NCBI RefSeq assembly: GCF_014697545.1
Contig: NZ_JACJSA010000017.1
Location: 111,866 to 175,865, forward strand
Origin: Oscillatoria sp. FACHB-1407
Lineage (GTDB): Bacteria > Cyanobacteriota > Cyanobacteriia > Elainellales > Elainellaceae
DNA: 64,000 nucleotides
Direction: 5' to 3'
Part shown: in pieces, positions 45,991 to 55,137 of the stretch
Layout: each line of letters starts with the position of its first letter
Position numbering within the stretch: position 1 is the first letter of the stretch
Program-made: the position numbers and the translations under genes
Notes under the pieces: model-generated
Told to the model about the DNA's origin: nothing
Seen by the model: only the letters and a program-made list of their open reading frames with translations
The model's database searches: none

Positions 45991-46670
45991 TGCTTATTAA
46001 ATAGGATTTTTCGCTAAAGGTACGTGTAACCCAGAGGGTGGGGGTCTGACCCATCTTTACTGATTGTGACACCTGCCTCTTGAATTTTCCAATCCAAAAG
46101 ACTAGTGATATTTGCCTGTGATAGGCAGCGTTTTCAACGCCAATTAGGCATTGAAAGAATTACGGATCTCGAAACCATCCGGTTGTTGTCATTCTTTCCT
46201 GAAGAAGTGATCGTCAGGTTTTGTGGTTTGTATCAAAAATTACAAATGTTTAATACACCCCATTTAGTCTGATGGTAAAACTGACCCTCAGGCGTTGAAC
46301 ATCCGCCTTTAGCCAGATCAACTCTGTACAGCAGCCCAGGCAATCAGTCCGGATGGAGTGCAAAATTAGGTGCATCCATTTCCGCTCATTTAAGTTGCCC
46401 ATTCAGCAGGATTCACTCCAATGGAGCGAACTGAAGCAGGACATTTACAGTAGACGTTGGAAATTGGGGTCAATCGAAGCTAGCACCCGATTTAATTCAC
46501 CTCTGAACTTTAATTCACCTCTGAACGATGTCTTTTTGACTGGGTCTTTGTAGATTCAGGATTGTAGGTTCAGAATAGATTCAGGATGAGAGTTAGCCTT
46601 ATTAATTCGATCCTTCAAAGGCGAACGATAGATGGGCGTTAGCGCGCTATTTAAGTAATATTTTATACTT
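45991..46670. other. Long intergenic region between amidohydrolase and bioD
   Basis: 680 bases without a credible gene. It holds the promoter of the amidohydrolase gene (minus). Near its right end is an exact 18-base tandem duplication at 46491-46526. A 66-codon frame at 46353 has no protein features. Confidence 0.5.
46491..46526. repeat. Exact 18-base tandem duplication
   Basis: TTTAATTCACCTCTGAAC occurs at 46491-46508 and again at 46509-46526 with no differences, so it is probably recent. It lies in a gap with no gene. Confidence 0.85.
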
Positions 46671-47369
46671 CTAACCTGGCACTGGCAACGGCAGTAGTCT
46701 TTCTACATCTAAACTTGACACGAGTTGAGCCAGCTTAGATAAATCAGTCAGGTCTGCAATGTAGGGCATACAGCCCAACACTGGCTTTTGAGTCAGGGAT
46801 TGAATCAACGAAGGGGATGCCCACTCTAAGATGTTATCTTCGGTGCAGGGTTGGACGCAATTGAGCACAATGCCTTTTAAGTAAGCTTTACTTTGTTGAG
46901 CCAAAGCCACCTGCGCTACCGCCTGGGCGATCGCCCCCGGTTGGACAGGCACCACTAACACAATGGGAATGCGCCAATCCCACGCCAGATCTGCCAGGGT
47001 GGTTTCAGCGGTAACAGGGGTTCCCAATCCGCCCACCCCTTCGATCAGAACAAAATCTCGGCTCTGGCAGAGAGCGTCAAAAACGCGCCAGACCTTCTCT
47101 AATTTAATCTTTTGCCCTTCTCGTGCAGCTGCGATCGGTGGCACCAGCGATGCCTCAAAGCGCAGTGGTGTGATCTCATCGGGGGATTGGTGTAGGTCTA
47201 AGTGTTGGGCATAGCGATCGCGATCAGCATCCCCTACTCCCACGTCGATCGGTTTCATCACCCCTAGCGATCGAGGGAGACAATAGGTTTGCCAATAGGC
47301 AGCTAGAGCCATCGTTAAGACAGTTTTTCCCACGCGGGTATCAGTGCCCGCTATCAACAGTGCATTCAA
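46671..47369 (-). CDS. bioD: Dethiobiotin synthetase
   Basis: 232 aa, ATP-dependent carboxylation of DAPA to dethiobiotin in biotin synthesis. The P-loop is GTDTRVGKT (8-16), and the motif LIEGVGGLGTPV (about 112-123) is characteristic. The start is a TTG at 47369 (MNALLIAGTDT) with AGGG upstream. It begins 8 bases after the kinase stop, so it is probably read from the kinase transcript. No other biotin gene is nearby. Confidence 0.93.
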   Translation of the reverse strand: MNALLIAGTDTRVGKTVLTMALAAYWQTYCLPRSLGVMKPIDVGVGDADRDRYAQHLDLHQSPDEITPLRFEASLVPPIAAAREGQKIKLEKVWRVFDALCQSRDFVLIEGVGGLGTPVTAETTLADLAWDWRIPIVLVVPVQPGAIAQAVAQVALAQQSKAYLKGIVLNCVQPCTEDNILEWASPSLIQSLTQKPVLGCMPYIADLTDLSKLAQLVSSLDVERLLPLPVPG

Positions 47370-47377
47370 AATAAACC

Positions 47378-49249
47378 CTACTGACTATCGGTAACGCTGA
47401 CTCTTAAGGTAAAGTCTACCTCCTGATTACCCAGCACATCAATGGCATAGTCTCCACTTTCGGGTAATTGCGCCTGCCAGAAGACTACACCCGATGCATC
47501 TTCTACCAATTGTCCATTGGGGTAATAGATATTGAGTGATCCTGCACCCTCAATCAGTTCAACATTGAGGATTTGACCTGCACGAGCATTCACCAGATAT
47601 CGCTGAATCAAGAGGTCACTCGCCCGGTCAGACACTTCGGTTTGAGTTTCCCCATCCGGGAAGTTGAGCCGTTGGGTGTTGACTTCCGGTTCAGGGGGTG
47701 GCGTTGGGGTGGGAGTCGGGGTGGGAGAGGGTTCCGGAGCCTCCAAGTTAAGGTTAAGTCGGTAGTTCGTGCGATCGACCCCTTGCACTGGGCTTAATTG
47801 CAAGTAGTAGTCGCCGTTAAAGTTGAGGGTTCCTTGCCACGATTGGACTCGGTTGGAGCGATCGTCTACTAACTCTCGATTGGGGGCTAATACCGTCATT
47901 AGCACCCCTTCCCCTTCCAGGTCGGCAGATAAAATTTCGCCCTGTTCCGCTGAGATGATATAGGTAATTGTCTCATTGGCTCTGAGACTACCCTCTGCGG
48001 TCGTAGCTGCCCCCGGTGCGAGATTTAACCGTTGGCTAAATTGAACGGGTTGGCTGGATTGGGTTGGAGTGGGAGTCGGGGTTACTGAAACCGTGACGCT
48101 TGGTGTCGGAGATGCAACGGGAGTCGGTTGAGTATTCAGAATCGCACTCACCACTGCCCAGGCTCCAATTCCAGTGACCACTGCCAGTCCCATGCCAATG
48201 CCAATGACTGCCCAGGGGTTATCCCACACCGACTGCTCCGTGGCTACGGGAACCATGGGGTCAGGGTTGCGGGGATTGCGTCCTACGGGAGCCGGATCAG
48301 GGCGACGACCTACCGCTAACGTTTGCATCTGCGAGACATTGGGTTGGGGGGCTGTACCGACGGGTGCGCCAGCAGTTGCCACAGGCATAGATGGGGGCAT
48401 CGCTGCTGGGTTGAGCATTGCCTGCAAGGCTTGAGCAACTTCACTCACCGACTGATAGCGATCGCCCGGTCGATAGCTCAACATCCGGTTCAAAATCTGA
48501 GCAAACCCCGGACTGACATTCACCAATCGCTGCCAGTGCCAGGTCAGATTGACATCATCGTAGAGTTCCTGGGGTTCTCGCCCGGTCAGCAGCACGATCG
48601 CAGTCACCGCCAGAGAATAAAGGTCACTGTTGGGATACGCTCGCCCAGTCTGCATCTGCTCACTGGGGGCATAGCCCAACTTGCCAACCGTGGTCGCCTG
48701 CGTCATGGTTTGGGTCGCCTGCACGCGGGTAACAATCTCTTTGACCACACCAAAATCAATCAACACCGGAAGCTGGTCTTGTTGCCGCAGGATAATGTTG
48801 TCGGGGGCGATGTCGCGATGAATAATACCCTTACTGTGAATGTGAGCCAGGACTGGGAGCAGTTGTCGCACCAATAGAAGAACTTCGGCTTCAGAAAACG
48901 CCAGTCCTTGCGGTTTGCGCTCATTTAACAGGGTGCGGTAAGTCTTGCCATCGACGTAATCTTGCACGAGAAAGAGCCGCTGGTTTTCCTCAAATGTGGC
49001 GCGAAATTGAGGAATTTGAGGATGTTGAATCTGATAGAGAATTGCCGCTTCGCGTTGAAATAGCTCTTTCGACTTCTCCAGGGCATACGCTCCGATCTGA
49101 GTCGGAATAAACTCTTTAAGAGCGCACTTTTCCTGGAAGCGTCCTAAATCCTCTGCCAAGTAGGTACGCCCAAAGCCTCCCTGACCCAGAATGCTGAGCA
49201 GACGGTAGCGATTTTGTAAAACAGTTCCAGCAGAAATAGGTGGTTGCAT
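47378..49249 (-). CDS. Membrane Ser/Thr protein kinase with two PPC-like domains
   Basis: 623 aa. A Hanks-type kinase domain (residues 12-285) has LGQGGFG (21-27), K45, HRDIAPDN (144-151) and DFG (165-167). A linker precedes one TM helix (about 345-370). The outer part has a Pro/Thr-rich spacer and two beta domains (about 405-510 and 525-623) of the pre-peptidase C-terminal (PPC) type, each with GDYYLQL/GDYAIDV motifs, likely sensing something in the periplasm. PPC domains on kinases fit a receptor role. It is followed 8 bases later by bioD. Confidence 0.9.
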   Translation of the reverse strand: MQPPISAGTVLQNRYRLLSILGQGGFGRTYLAEDLGRFQEKCALKEFIPTQIGAYALEKSKELFQREAAILYQIQHPQIPQFRATFEENQRLFLVQDYVDGKTYRTLLNERKPQGLAFSEAEVLLLVRQLLPVLAHIHSKGIIHRDIAPDNIILRQQDQLPVLIDFGVVKEIVTRVQATQTMTQATTVGKLGYAPSEQMQTGRAYPNSDLYSLAVTAIVLLTGREPQELYDDVNLTWHWQRLVNVSPGFAQILNRMLSYRPGDRYQSVSEVAQALQAMLNPAAMPPSMPVATAGAPVGTAPQPNVSQMQTLAVGRRPDPAPVGRNPRNPDPMVPVATEQSVWDNPWAVIGIGMGLAVVTGIGAWAVVSAILNTQPTPVASPTPSVTVSVTPTPTPTQSSQPVQFSQRLNLAPGAATTAEGSLRANETITYIISAEQGEILSADLEGEGVLMTVLAPNRELVDDRSNRVQSWQGTLNFNGDYYLQLSPVQGVDRTNYRLNLNLEAPEPSPTPTPTPTPPPEPEVNTQRLNFPDGETQTEVSDRASDLLIQRYLVNARAGQILNVELIEGAGSLNIYYPNGQLVEDASGVVFWQAQLPESGDYAIDVLGNQEVDFTLRVSVTDSQ

Positions 49250-49667
49250 GGCAGATTGAGTCAGCCCTCACAAACAAAACGCTCAATTCGTCACAGATCG
49301 CGATTCGTCTCCTATGGAGAATCGATTCACCATAGTGGAAACACGATGCCTTAGCCAAAATCCGGTAAGGCAAATGGTTCATCTCGTCATGAGCTTAGTA
49401 CTGCTATTCACAGATAGAGTTCGGAAATAAAACCAGGGAGGTGTGGGAGCTATGCCCCCAAGCAGGGGTGGAACCCCTGCACCCGAAATTCCCACCCTTG
49501 ATTTGCGACGAGTTGTACTTAGTATTGCTCATAAGACGGACATTTCATCATAGCGTTCGGAATCCCCTTTTGCTGAGAGTTCCAGTTGCCTAGAAATATT
49601 AAAAAATTCTGTCGATTATGCTAACTTTTATTAAGATTCCCCACCTACTCCTACGAGGAAATGTGCG
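49250..49667. other. Divergent intergenic region with MITE-like copy 2
   Basis: The region holds the promoters of the kinase gene (minus) and the DUF4079 gene (plus). The 129-base element at 49394 fills its centre. Confidence 0.5.
49394..49522. repeat. MITE-like dispersed element, copy 2
   Basis: It starts CTTAGTACTGCTATTCA and ends GCGACGAGTTGTACTTAG, and matches the copy at 7618-7744 along its full length with scattered substitutions. GC-rich hairpins fill the middle. Confidence 0.65.
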
Positions 49668-50150
49668 ATGTCTTTCGAGATCCCAGAGTCAGTTAAAGTT
49701 TGGAGCCAATTTGCTCATCCCATCATGATGTGGGCGTTGTTGGCACTCACCCTCTATGCCCTCTACTTAGGGGTTCAAATTCGTCGTACCCGCTCTGCCC
49801 AAGGAGATCAGAAGAAGCAGTTGATTCAGGGGCGGTTTAACATTAAACATCACCAGATTGGCTCTGCCCTGCTGACCTTTATGGTGTTAGGCACTCTGGG
49901 AGGAATGGCAGTTACCTACATCAACAATGGCAAGCTGTTTGTCGGACCTCACTTATTAGTCGGTCTGGGAATGACAGGGTTGATTGCAGCTTCTGCCTCG
50001 TTGACTCCTTTTATGCAGAAAGGACACGACTGGGCACGCTATAGCCACATTTTCTTGAATGCGGCGTTGGTTGCGCTGTTTGCCTGGCAAGCGGTGAGTG
50101 GGATGCAGATTGTGCAGCGGATTGTCGATAAGATGTCGGGTGTTGCTTAA
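49668..50150 (+). CDS. DUF4079 membrane protein (160 aa)
   Basis: Four TM helices (about 15-35, 58-78, 94-112 and 128-148). Conserved histidines fall in or near the helices (HPIMMWAL, KHHQIGS, GPHLLVGL, SHIFLNA), a pattern like cytochrome b561-type haem proteins, though haem binding is not proven. GAGGA precedes the start. A second DUF4079 gene is at 55989. Confidence 0.82.
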   Translation: MSFEIPESVKVWSQFAHPIMMWALLALTLYALYLGVQIRRTRSAQGDQKKQLIQGRFNIKHHQIGSALLTFMVLGTLGGMAVTYINNGKLFVGPHLLVGLGMTGLIAASASLTPFMQKGHDWARYSHIFLNAALVALFAWQAVSGMQIVQRIVDKMSGVA

Positions 50151-50317
50151 TATAGCTTTGGTCTGAAAGCGTAAGGCAAGGATTTAAGTCGTGATGATGG
50201 GAGAGCTTCCTGATTCGCCTCTGCCCCCTTGCATGTGAATTTCTGTAAGTTTGAACTACACATCAATACCTGAGTAACGTCAGCTCGGTTTAATGTTTGA
50301 TTGTGGCGGATCACTGG

Positions 50318-50345
50318 GTAGGGGCGTTTCACGAAACGCCCTTAC
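50318..50345. repeat. Palindromic repeat (GTAGGGGCGTTTCACGAAACGCCC)
   Basis: A near-perfect hairpin, related to the one at 41760. Another copy is at 50543-50574. Confidence 0.7.
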
Positions 50346-50394
50346 GGAATTATGTGTAGCGAAGCCAATTCAAATGGGTATCAGTTTAATTTAA

Positions 50395-50530
50395 GACCCT
50401 GGCGAATGAATTTGCGGCTATCAGAGCCAAGTCTGCCTTCGCAGACTACCAAAAATCAAGGGTTAGACGGAACCGGCACAGGTTGGTTTTGTTCCGATAG
50501 CTGTGGTTTCAACCGCCAAAATCCTTATCC
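50395..50530. repeat. Dispersed repeat, single copy
   Basis: GAATGAATTTGCGGCTATCAG then CTGCCTTCGCAGACTACC are the reverse complement of part of the repeats at 37010-37305, and CAACCGCCAAAAT closes it. Confidence 0.6.
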
Positions 50531-50542
50531 CGAATTCACGTT

Positions 50543-50574
50543 GAGTAGGGGCGTTTTGAGAAACGTCCCTATTC
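50543..50574. repeat. Palindromic repeat (GAGTAGGGGCGTTTTGAGAA)
   Basis: A third copy of the short palindrome, lying 15 bases before the pentapeptide gene stop (50589). It may serve as its terminator. Confidence 0.55.
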
Positions 50575-50588
50575 TTATTTTGTGGCTC

Positions 50589-51242
50589 CTATTTTTTCAA
50601 TTGCTCTTTTTCGTTTGCCAACTCTGTACCCACCAGACAGGCATCCGTTAAAGTCGTGCCGTTCAATGTGGCTCCTGAGAGGTCGGCGCACAATAAGTTG
50701 GCTCGACTCAGATTCGCTCCTGCCAGGTTTGCCCCCCGCAGGTCAGCTTCTTCCAGGTTTGCCTCAGTAAGCAATGCCCCTTGCAGGTCTGCTTGACACA
50801 AGTTTGCACCGTGCAAGTTAGCACTATTGAGGTTTGCCCCCCGCAAGTCGGCTCCGCGCAGATCTACTCCCTGCAAGTTGACTCCGGTTAAATTTGCCCC
50901 ACTCAGAAAAGCTCCTGCAAAACAGGTGTTGCCAAGGCTGGCTTGCATCAGGTTGGCTCCCCGCAGATTGGCTCCGCGCAGGTCTGCCTCGATCAGGTCA
51001 GTCTGCATCAGGTTTGCCCCCAGCAGGTTTGCTCGCAGGTCTGCCCCGATGAGGCGAGCACCGATCAAATTGGCTCCATCCAGGCGAGAACCTGTGAGCT
51101 TAGCTCCACTCAAGTTGGCTCCGGTCAGGTTGGCTCCTGCCAGATTGACATTGCTGAGGTGGGCGTTGGGTAAATCTTCATCCTCCAGGTCGGCACCTGC
51201 CAACTGTTTTACTTTCCCGGCACGAATCGCTTCAATATCCAT
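50589..51242 (-). CDS. Pentapeptide-repeat protein (217 aa)
   Basis: After a short N-terminus (MDIEAIRAGKVKQLAGADLE) about 38 pentapeptide repeats (A(D/N)LxG) run to residue 205, forming a long beta helix. No signal peptide, so cytoplasmic. It begins 6 bases after the stop of the DICT gene, so the two form an operon. The role is unknown; it may be a scaffold for the DICT protein. Confidence 0.9.
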   Translation of the reverse strand: MDIEAIRAGKVKQLAGADLEDEDLPNAHLSNVNLAGANLTGANLSGAKLTGSRLDGANLIGARLIGADLRANLLGANLMQTDLIEADLRGANLRGANLMQASLGNTCFAGAFLSGANLTGVNLQGVDLRGADLRGANLNSANLHGANLCQADLQGALLTEANLEEADLRGANLAGANLSRANLLCADLSGATLNGTTLTDACLVGTELANEKEQLKK

Positions 51243-51248
51243 AGTGGT

Positions 51249-52757
51249 TTATCTGACGGAGGGGCTTGCGGGTGAACTGGATTCGTCGATGTAAGGCAGC
51301 AACTCGTCGTCGGAATGAGAATCGAGCAGCCAGATTCCAGCGGCAATTTTGGGCAGATTGACGGGCAGATTTAGCCCCTGCTGTAGACCCCCAACCAGGA
51401 GAGCAAGGGTTTCGACGAGTTTGGGATCCCAGCGATCGCCTGCTTCAGCTTGGCACGCTGCCAGAGCACTGGACAATGCTTCTGGAGGATAGGATGCGAA
51501 ATTGCCAGGTTCGGTGTCAGGTGTGCGATGAGCGGCAAGGTGTGCCTGAAACTCAGCCACCAATCCCAACATTCTCGATTCCAGAGGGATTGCATCTCCC
51601 GCTAAACGAGCAGGTAGCCCAGATCCATTCCACCATTCGGTCTGGTGGGTAATGATAGTGGCGATCGCCTTCATGCGGTTCATCGTCCGGAGCAGTTGCG
51701 CCCCAGGCACCAGAGGACAGGCGAGAGGGACGGCATCCGGGTCATAACGATGGGTTGCACTGGGGCTTAACTCTGTCTCCTGCGATAGCGAGCCGATACG
51801 ATGTAACAACCCTGCCAAGCGCAACCGATGCAGTTGCCAGGCTGGCAGATCGAGCAATTGCCCCAGAGTTTCTGCCAAGGTCGCGATCTCAGCTGCTGTC
51901 ATCGGGTTGCTAATGTCGGTTTGGTCGATCAGTTGAGCAATGCGTAAAAAGGCTTGCAACTCATTGGACACCAGATTGTTATCTAGAAACCCCTGCCCCG
52001 GATAGGCGTAGGAGGGGGCGTTGTGGAGCAGATCTTGTTGACTAGCTTGCAAGTAATTCACAACGCGGGAGACGATGTCACCCAATTGCTCAGGGGTTGA
52101 TACTCCAGCTAACCCCGTCTGGTAGTGGGATTGCGCTTTGATGGCTTGTAACTGGTCAGCCAGTTGAGTGCTCAGGGTGGGGTTATAACGACGGATATGG
52201 GCGATCGCCAGTTCAGCTGTCTCTTGCACCAGTGTAGGCTCAAACGTCCACAGCCCATAAAACTTGCGCTCTCGATCCATCTCTGGCACACCCGCCACTC
52301 CATAGTCTTCGGGGGTCAACTCCTGACACAACACCATCGCTGTGTAGCTGGGGGAGGCAATAATCAGGTGCCACTCCTGCGCAACCGGATCAACCGGGTC
52401 GAGGCTGACCAGAGCCACATTTGATCGCTGGCTGGTGGGATGTTCAGCAAAACCCGCATCGGGAGCCGCCATGATGACAATCTGTTGGGCGCGATCGGCG
52501 ATTTCACCGTAGCGATCGGCTTCTTCGAGATACCACTTACCTCGCTGAAAGGCGGTGATCACGAGCGGTGAGTAGTTGTCGGTCAGAATCGAATCTTCAA
52601 GGGCATGACACAAAGACACCAGTGTGTTCTTGTAATACACGCCAAAGTTCAAAGATCGTTTGCCCGTTTCTGCGCCTTGATGCGCTTCTTTAAGCGTTTG
52701 TAAAATAGAGCCTTTTAACATGAGACGGCTGAGCAAAAAATCTTTGAGTGTGGACAA
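51249..52757 (-). CDS. DICT-domain sensory protein with HD-like region
   Basis: 502 aa with a TTG start at 52757; M13 at 52721 is an alternative. Residues about 15-165 (GSILQTLKEAHQGA, SLNFGVYYKNTLVSLCHALE) fit a DICT sensory domain, common in cyanobacterial light- and redox-linked signalling proteins. The C-terminal half (about 250-470) looks like an HD-type output region (GLLHRIGSL, TIITHQTEWWNGSGLPARL). Cytoplasmic. It is cotranscribed with the pentapeptide gene. Confidence 0.8.
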   Translation of the reverse strand: MSTLKDFLLSRLMLKGSILQTLKEAHQGAETGKRSLNFGVYYKNTLVSLCHALEDSILTDNYSPLVITAFQRGKWYLEEADRYGEIADRAQQIVIMAAPDAGFAEHPTSQRSNVALVSLDPVDPVAQEWHLIIASPSYTAMVLCQELTPEDYGVAGVPEMDRERKFYGLWTFEPTLVQETAELAIAHIRRYNPTLSTQLADQLQAIKAQSHYQTGLAGVSTPEQLGDIVSRVVNYLQASQQDLLHNAPSYAYPGQGFLDNNLVSNELQAFLRIAQLIDQTDISNPMTAAEIATLAETLGQLLDLPAWQLHRLRLAGLLHRIGSLSQETELSPSATHRYDPDAVPLACPLVPGAQLLRTMNRMKAIATIITHQTEWWNGSGLPARLAGDAIPLESRMLGLVAEFQAHLAAHRTPDTEPGNFASYPPEALSSALAACQAEAGDRWDPKLVETLALLVGGLQQGLNLPVNLPKIAAGIWLLDSHSDDELLPYIDESSSPASPSVR

Positions 52758-52837
52758 ATAGATAGATTTTGAGGGAAATTATCGAGATTTTTGATACTCC
52801 TTATCATCGCAGATTTACTAGAGTCGTCAAACCCTGG

Positions 52838-52918
52838 AGGAAAGGATCAGGGATAAGGGGTAAAGGATAAAGGATAAGGGGTAAAGGCTAAAGGATGAGG
52901 GATAAAGGCTAAAAGGGG
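52838..52918. repeat. Heptamer array (GGATAAA / GGGTAAA)
   Basis: About ten 7-base units, of the same purine class as the array at 13638. Confidence 0.75.
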
Positions 52919-52963
52919 TGTGTCCAGAGTTTTGTATCAAGACGGGTGTGTCCAGAATTTTGT
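52916..52963. mobile_element. Two IS-end-like direct repeats, possible transposon remnant
   Basis: GGGTGTGTCCAGAGTTTTGT (52916-52935) and GGGTGTGTCCAGAATTTTGT (52944-52963) differ at one base and have the same direction. TGTGTCCAGA-type ends are seen on some insertion sequences, but no transposase is nearby. Confidence 0.4.
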
Positions 52964-53243
52964 GCAAAACCCCATCCTGTCTTCGTTCTAACCCACCCGC
53001 GACTAAAGTGCGGGCTTATGGGATGAAGTCTGCTAAAGCAGACTAGGAGAAGTTCTCAGTCCACTTTAATGGACTTTGGAAGGTAGCCCACTATGGATGT
53101 GCGGGCAGATGGGAACGGTAACAGTCACACTTTAATTTACATAGCCACCACTGCTATACGGTTGTTTCGCGAAATGTCTCTACGGAGTTCATATGCTGGA
53201 TCAGCAACATCTTTTAATGAACCCCCCCGTCATCTTGCGATTT

Positions 53244-53338
53244 TTATTTTTCATCCTTCATCCTTTATCCTTCATCCTTTATCCTTTATCCTTTATCCTT
53301 CATCCTTTATCCCTCATCCTTCATCCTTTATCCTTCCT
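53244..53338. repeat. Heptamer array (TTCATCC / TTTATCC)
   Basis: About 13 units, ending just before the stop of the radical SAM gene. On the complementary strand these are the GGATGAA/GGATAAA units. Confidence 0.8.
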
Positions 53339-53340
53339 TT

Positions 53341-54912
53341 CTACACTGCTCCTGCTAATTCCCGTGGTGTGTCAATTGGTGCAGTCAGGGCTTCCTCCAA
53401 GTCTGCTTTGCCCAACCGTTGCTCCAAAATGTTCATCACTTCACGTCCAAAGTCGTTGGGGTTTTGCTTCCAGGCTTGTAAGCAAACCTCTCCAAAGAAG
53501 GAACCAAGAGGCTCTGGGTTCCACAGCAGCTTACGCACAATCCAGGGCATATGGCTGAGGGGGTTGTAGCCCGGTTTCAATACGCCTTTTTTGAAAGCGT
53601 AATCCTCAAGATGGGTGTGAGGTTGTAAGCCAATGAAGAAGATGGCAGGTTCAACTTTGTCAGCCCCAAAGATGCTCTCTAACTCCCGGTGATAGGCGAT
53701 CGTCTGGCGAATGGTGTCAAACGTTTCATCAATCACGTTAAAGGAGTAATTGATCGATACCAAGTCGTTGAACCCTGCGGATTTCAGATCACGGCAGTTT
53801 TGTAAAACTGTACGGAGGTTATAGCCCATCCGCATCTTTCGCACCAACTCCTGAGAACCGCTGGTGATGCCGATCTCAAAATAGTTCATCCCCGTTTTGA
53901 CCATTAGGTCACAGAGTTTGGGCGTTAAGTTATCGGCTCGGATGTAAGCTGCCCAGTGAATATCGGACATTCCGGCATCCAGCACCTTTTGCAGCAACTC
54001 CTCGACATCGGCGATAAATTTGCGAGCGGGAATCAGTTGAGCGTCAGTAAACCAGAAGTTGCGAATGCCGCGATCGTAGAGTTGGCGCATTTCGCGCACT
54101 ACCTCATCGGCTGGGTTGATGCGCACTTGCTTACCCTCTACAACGGTGTAAACGCAATAGCAGCAGTTATGAGGACAACCACGCTTTGTTTGTACGCCCA
54201 CATAAAAGTCCTGCTCTTGCAGATAGTATTCAAACTCTGCCCAGATACTGGCGATGTAATCGTAGTTGCAGGCGGTTTTTTCAACGGGGGTCGGTTGCTC
54301 ATGAATGAGGCGATCGCGGGGTTTGGTTTCTCCGGCGATGTAGCACCGCTCTCCAGAGATGTCCTGCCCTCGCAACAGCTTCTCTAAGAGAGTTTCTCCT
54401 TCACCCACCGAGACAACCGTTCCTTTGGGCAGCAGGGTGTTGAGCTGTTCATAAAAAACGCTGACGGCACCACCGCCTACCACCAAACGCGCATCCGATG
54501 TGTAGCGTTTTGCCCGTTTTAGCCCCCGTTTGATTAGCCCCAGGTTGCGCCACAACTCAGAGTAATAGGAGAGCATCAGTTGTAGACCACCCATTGCCCC
54601 CCGCACCCGGAGCAGCGGATTGCGAGCGTAGTTGAACTCAAAGGCATTTTGCAACGGGTTGCCGCCCCGTCCGCCGACGGGAGCATAGATTTGAATGTCG
54701 CGCCAGGAGAAAACGAGGAGCGTTGGCTTAAAGTCGTCAATACGGCGATCGAGGGCAGAGGCAAAATCGAGGGGTGGAACTGTTCCCAGATCAAAAATCT
54801 GCTGTTCCACATCAGGAAAGCACTTATGAACGTGGTCAGCCAGATAAACAACCCCAATTGGAAAGATTGGATTGCAGGGAAGGCGGACGTAGAGGATGCG
54901 ATTTAATGCCAT
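53341..54912 (-). CDS. B12-binding-type radical SAM protein
   Basis: 523 aa. The N-terminal 200 residues form a Rossmann-like, likely cobalamin-binding domain (ILYVRLPCNPIFPIGVVYLA, DARLVVGGGA). The radical SAM cluster motif is C246-x3-C250-x2-C253 in RGCPHNCCYC. The rest is a TIM-barrel-like region with DIHWAAYIRAD and GITSGSQELVRKM. Members of this class methylate or rearrange carbon skeletons in hopanoid, tetrapyrrole or lipid pathways; the substrate is not visible. It ends next to a heptamer array. Confidence 0.86.
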   Translation of the reverse strand: MALNRILYVRLPCNPIFPIGVVYLADHVHKCFPDVEQQIFDLGTVPPLDFASALDRRIDDFKPTLLVFSWRDIQIYAPVGGRGGNPLQNAFEFNYARNPLLRVRGAMGGLQLMLSYYSELWRNLGLIKRGLKRAKRYTSDARLVVGGGAVSVFYEQLNTLLPKGTVVSVGEGETLLEKLLRGQDISGERCYIAGETKPRDRLIHEQPTPVEKTACNYDYIASIWAEFEYYLQEQDFYVGVQTKRGCPHNCCYCVYTVVEGKQVRINPADEVVREMRQLYDRGIRNFWFTDAQLIPARKFIADVEELLQKVLDAGMSDIHWAAYIRADNLTPKLCDLMVKTGMNYFEIGITSGSQELVRKMRMGYNLRTVLQNCRDLKSAGFNDLVSINYSFNVIDETFDTIRQTIAYHRELESIFGADKVEPAIFFIGLQPHTHLEDYAFKKGVLKPGYNPLSHMPWIVRKLLWNPEPLGSFFGEVCLQAWKQNPNDFGREVMNILEQRLGKADLEEALTAPIDTPRELAGAV

Positions 54913-55137
54913 TGGAGCCTGTGCAACACAAGGAAAGCTAAATTCATTAATTTAATTTCATATAACTTTACGATACCACTGACTTCTGTTGCCTGCACGA
55001 GAGCAAGGGGGATCAATATATTGCAAGGAATCAAGGAAAGTCATAAGAAATTGCCTTGCCCATCAAAAAAAGCTTGGTAGTCGGGTTTACAGCTAGCAGG
55101 GATCAGCCGATGTTAGGGTTGCTTATAGTCTTTCCTT

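Larger units (their letters stand above)
50151..50588. other. Intergenic region with dispersed repeats
   Basis: It contains the palindromic repeat GTAGGGGCGTTTCACGAAAC at 50318-50345 and 50543-50574, and a copy of the dispersed repeat at about 50395-50530 (GAATGAATTTGCGGCTATCAG). It contains no credible gene. Confidence 0.6.
52758..53340. other. Intergenic region with heptamers and IS-end-like repeats
   Basis: Between the DICT gene (minus, start 52757) and the radical SAM gene (minus, stop 53341). It has a heptamer array at 52838-52918 (GGATAAA/GGGTAAA), the IS-like repeats at 52916-52963, an AT-rich stretch and another heptamer array at 53244-53338. No ORF is convincing. Confidence 0.6.

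Noticed and set aside
46353..46553. 66-codon frame between the amidohydrolase and bioD
   Set aside because: Contains the exact duplication and looks random.
50352..50651. 99-codon frame in the repeat region
   Set aside because: Overlaps dispersed repeats and the pentapeptide gene; no domain.
53093..53569. Two overlapping frames from the TTCATCC array
   Set aside because: Repeat-derived and overlapping the 3' end of the radical SAM gene.
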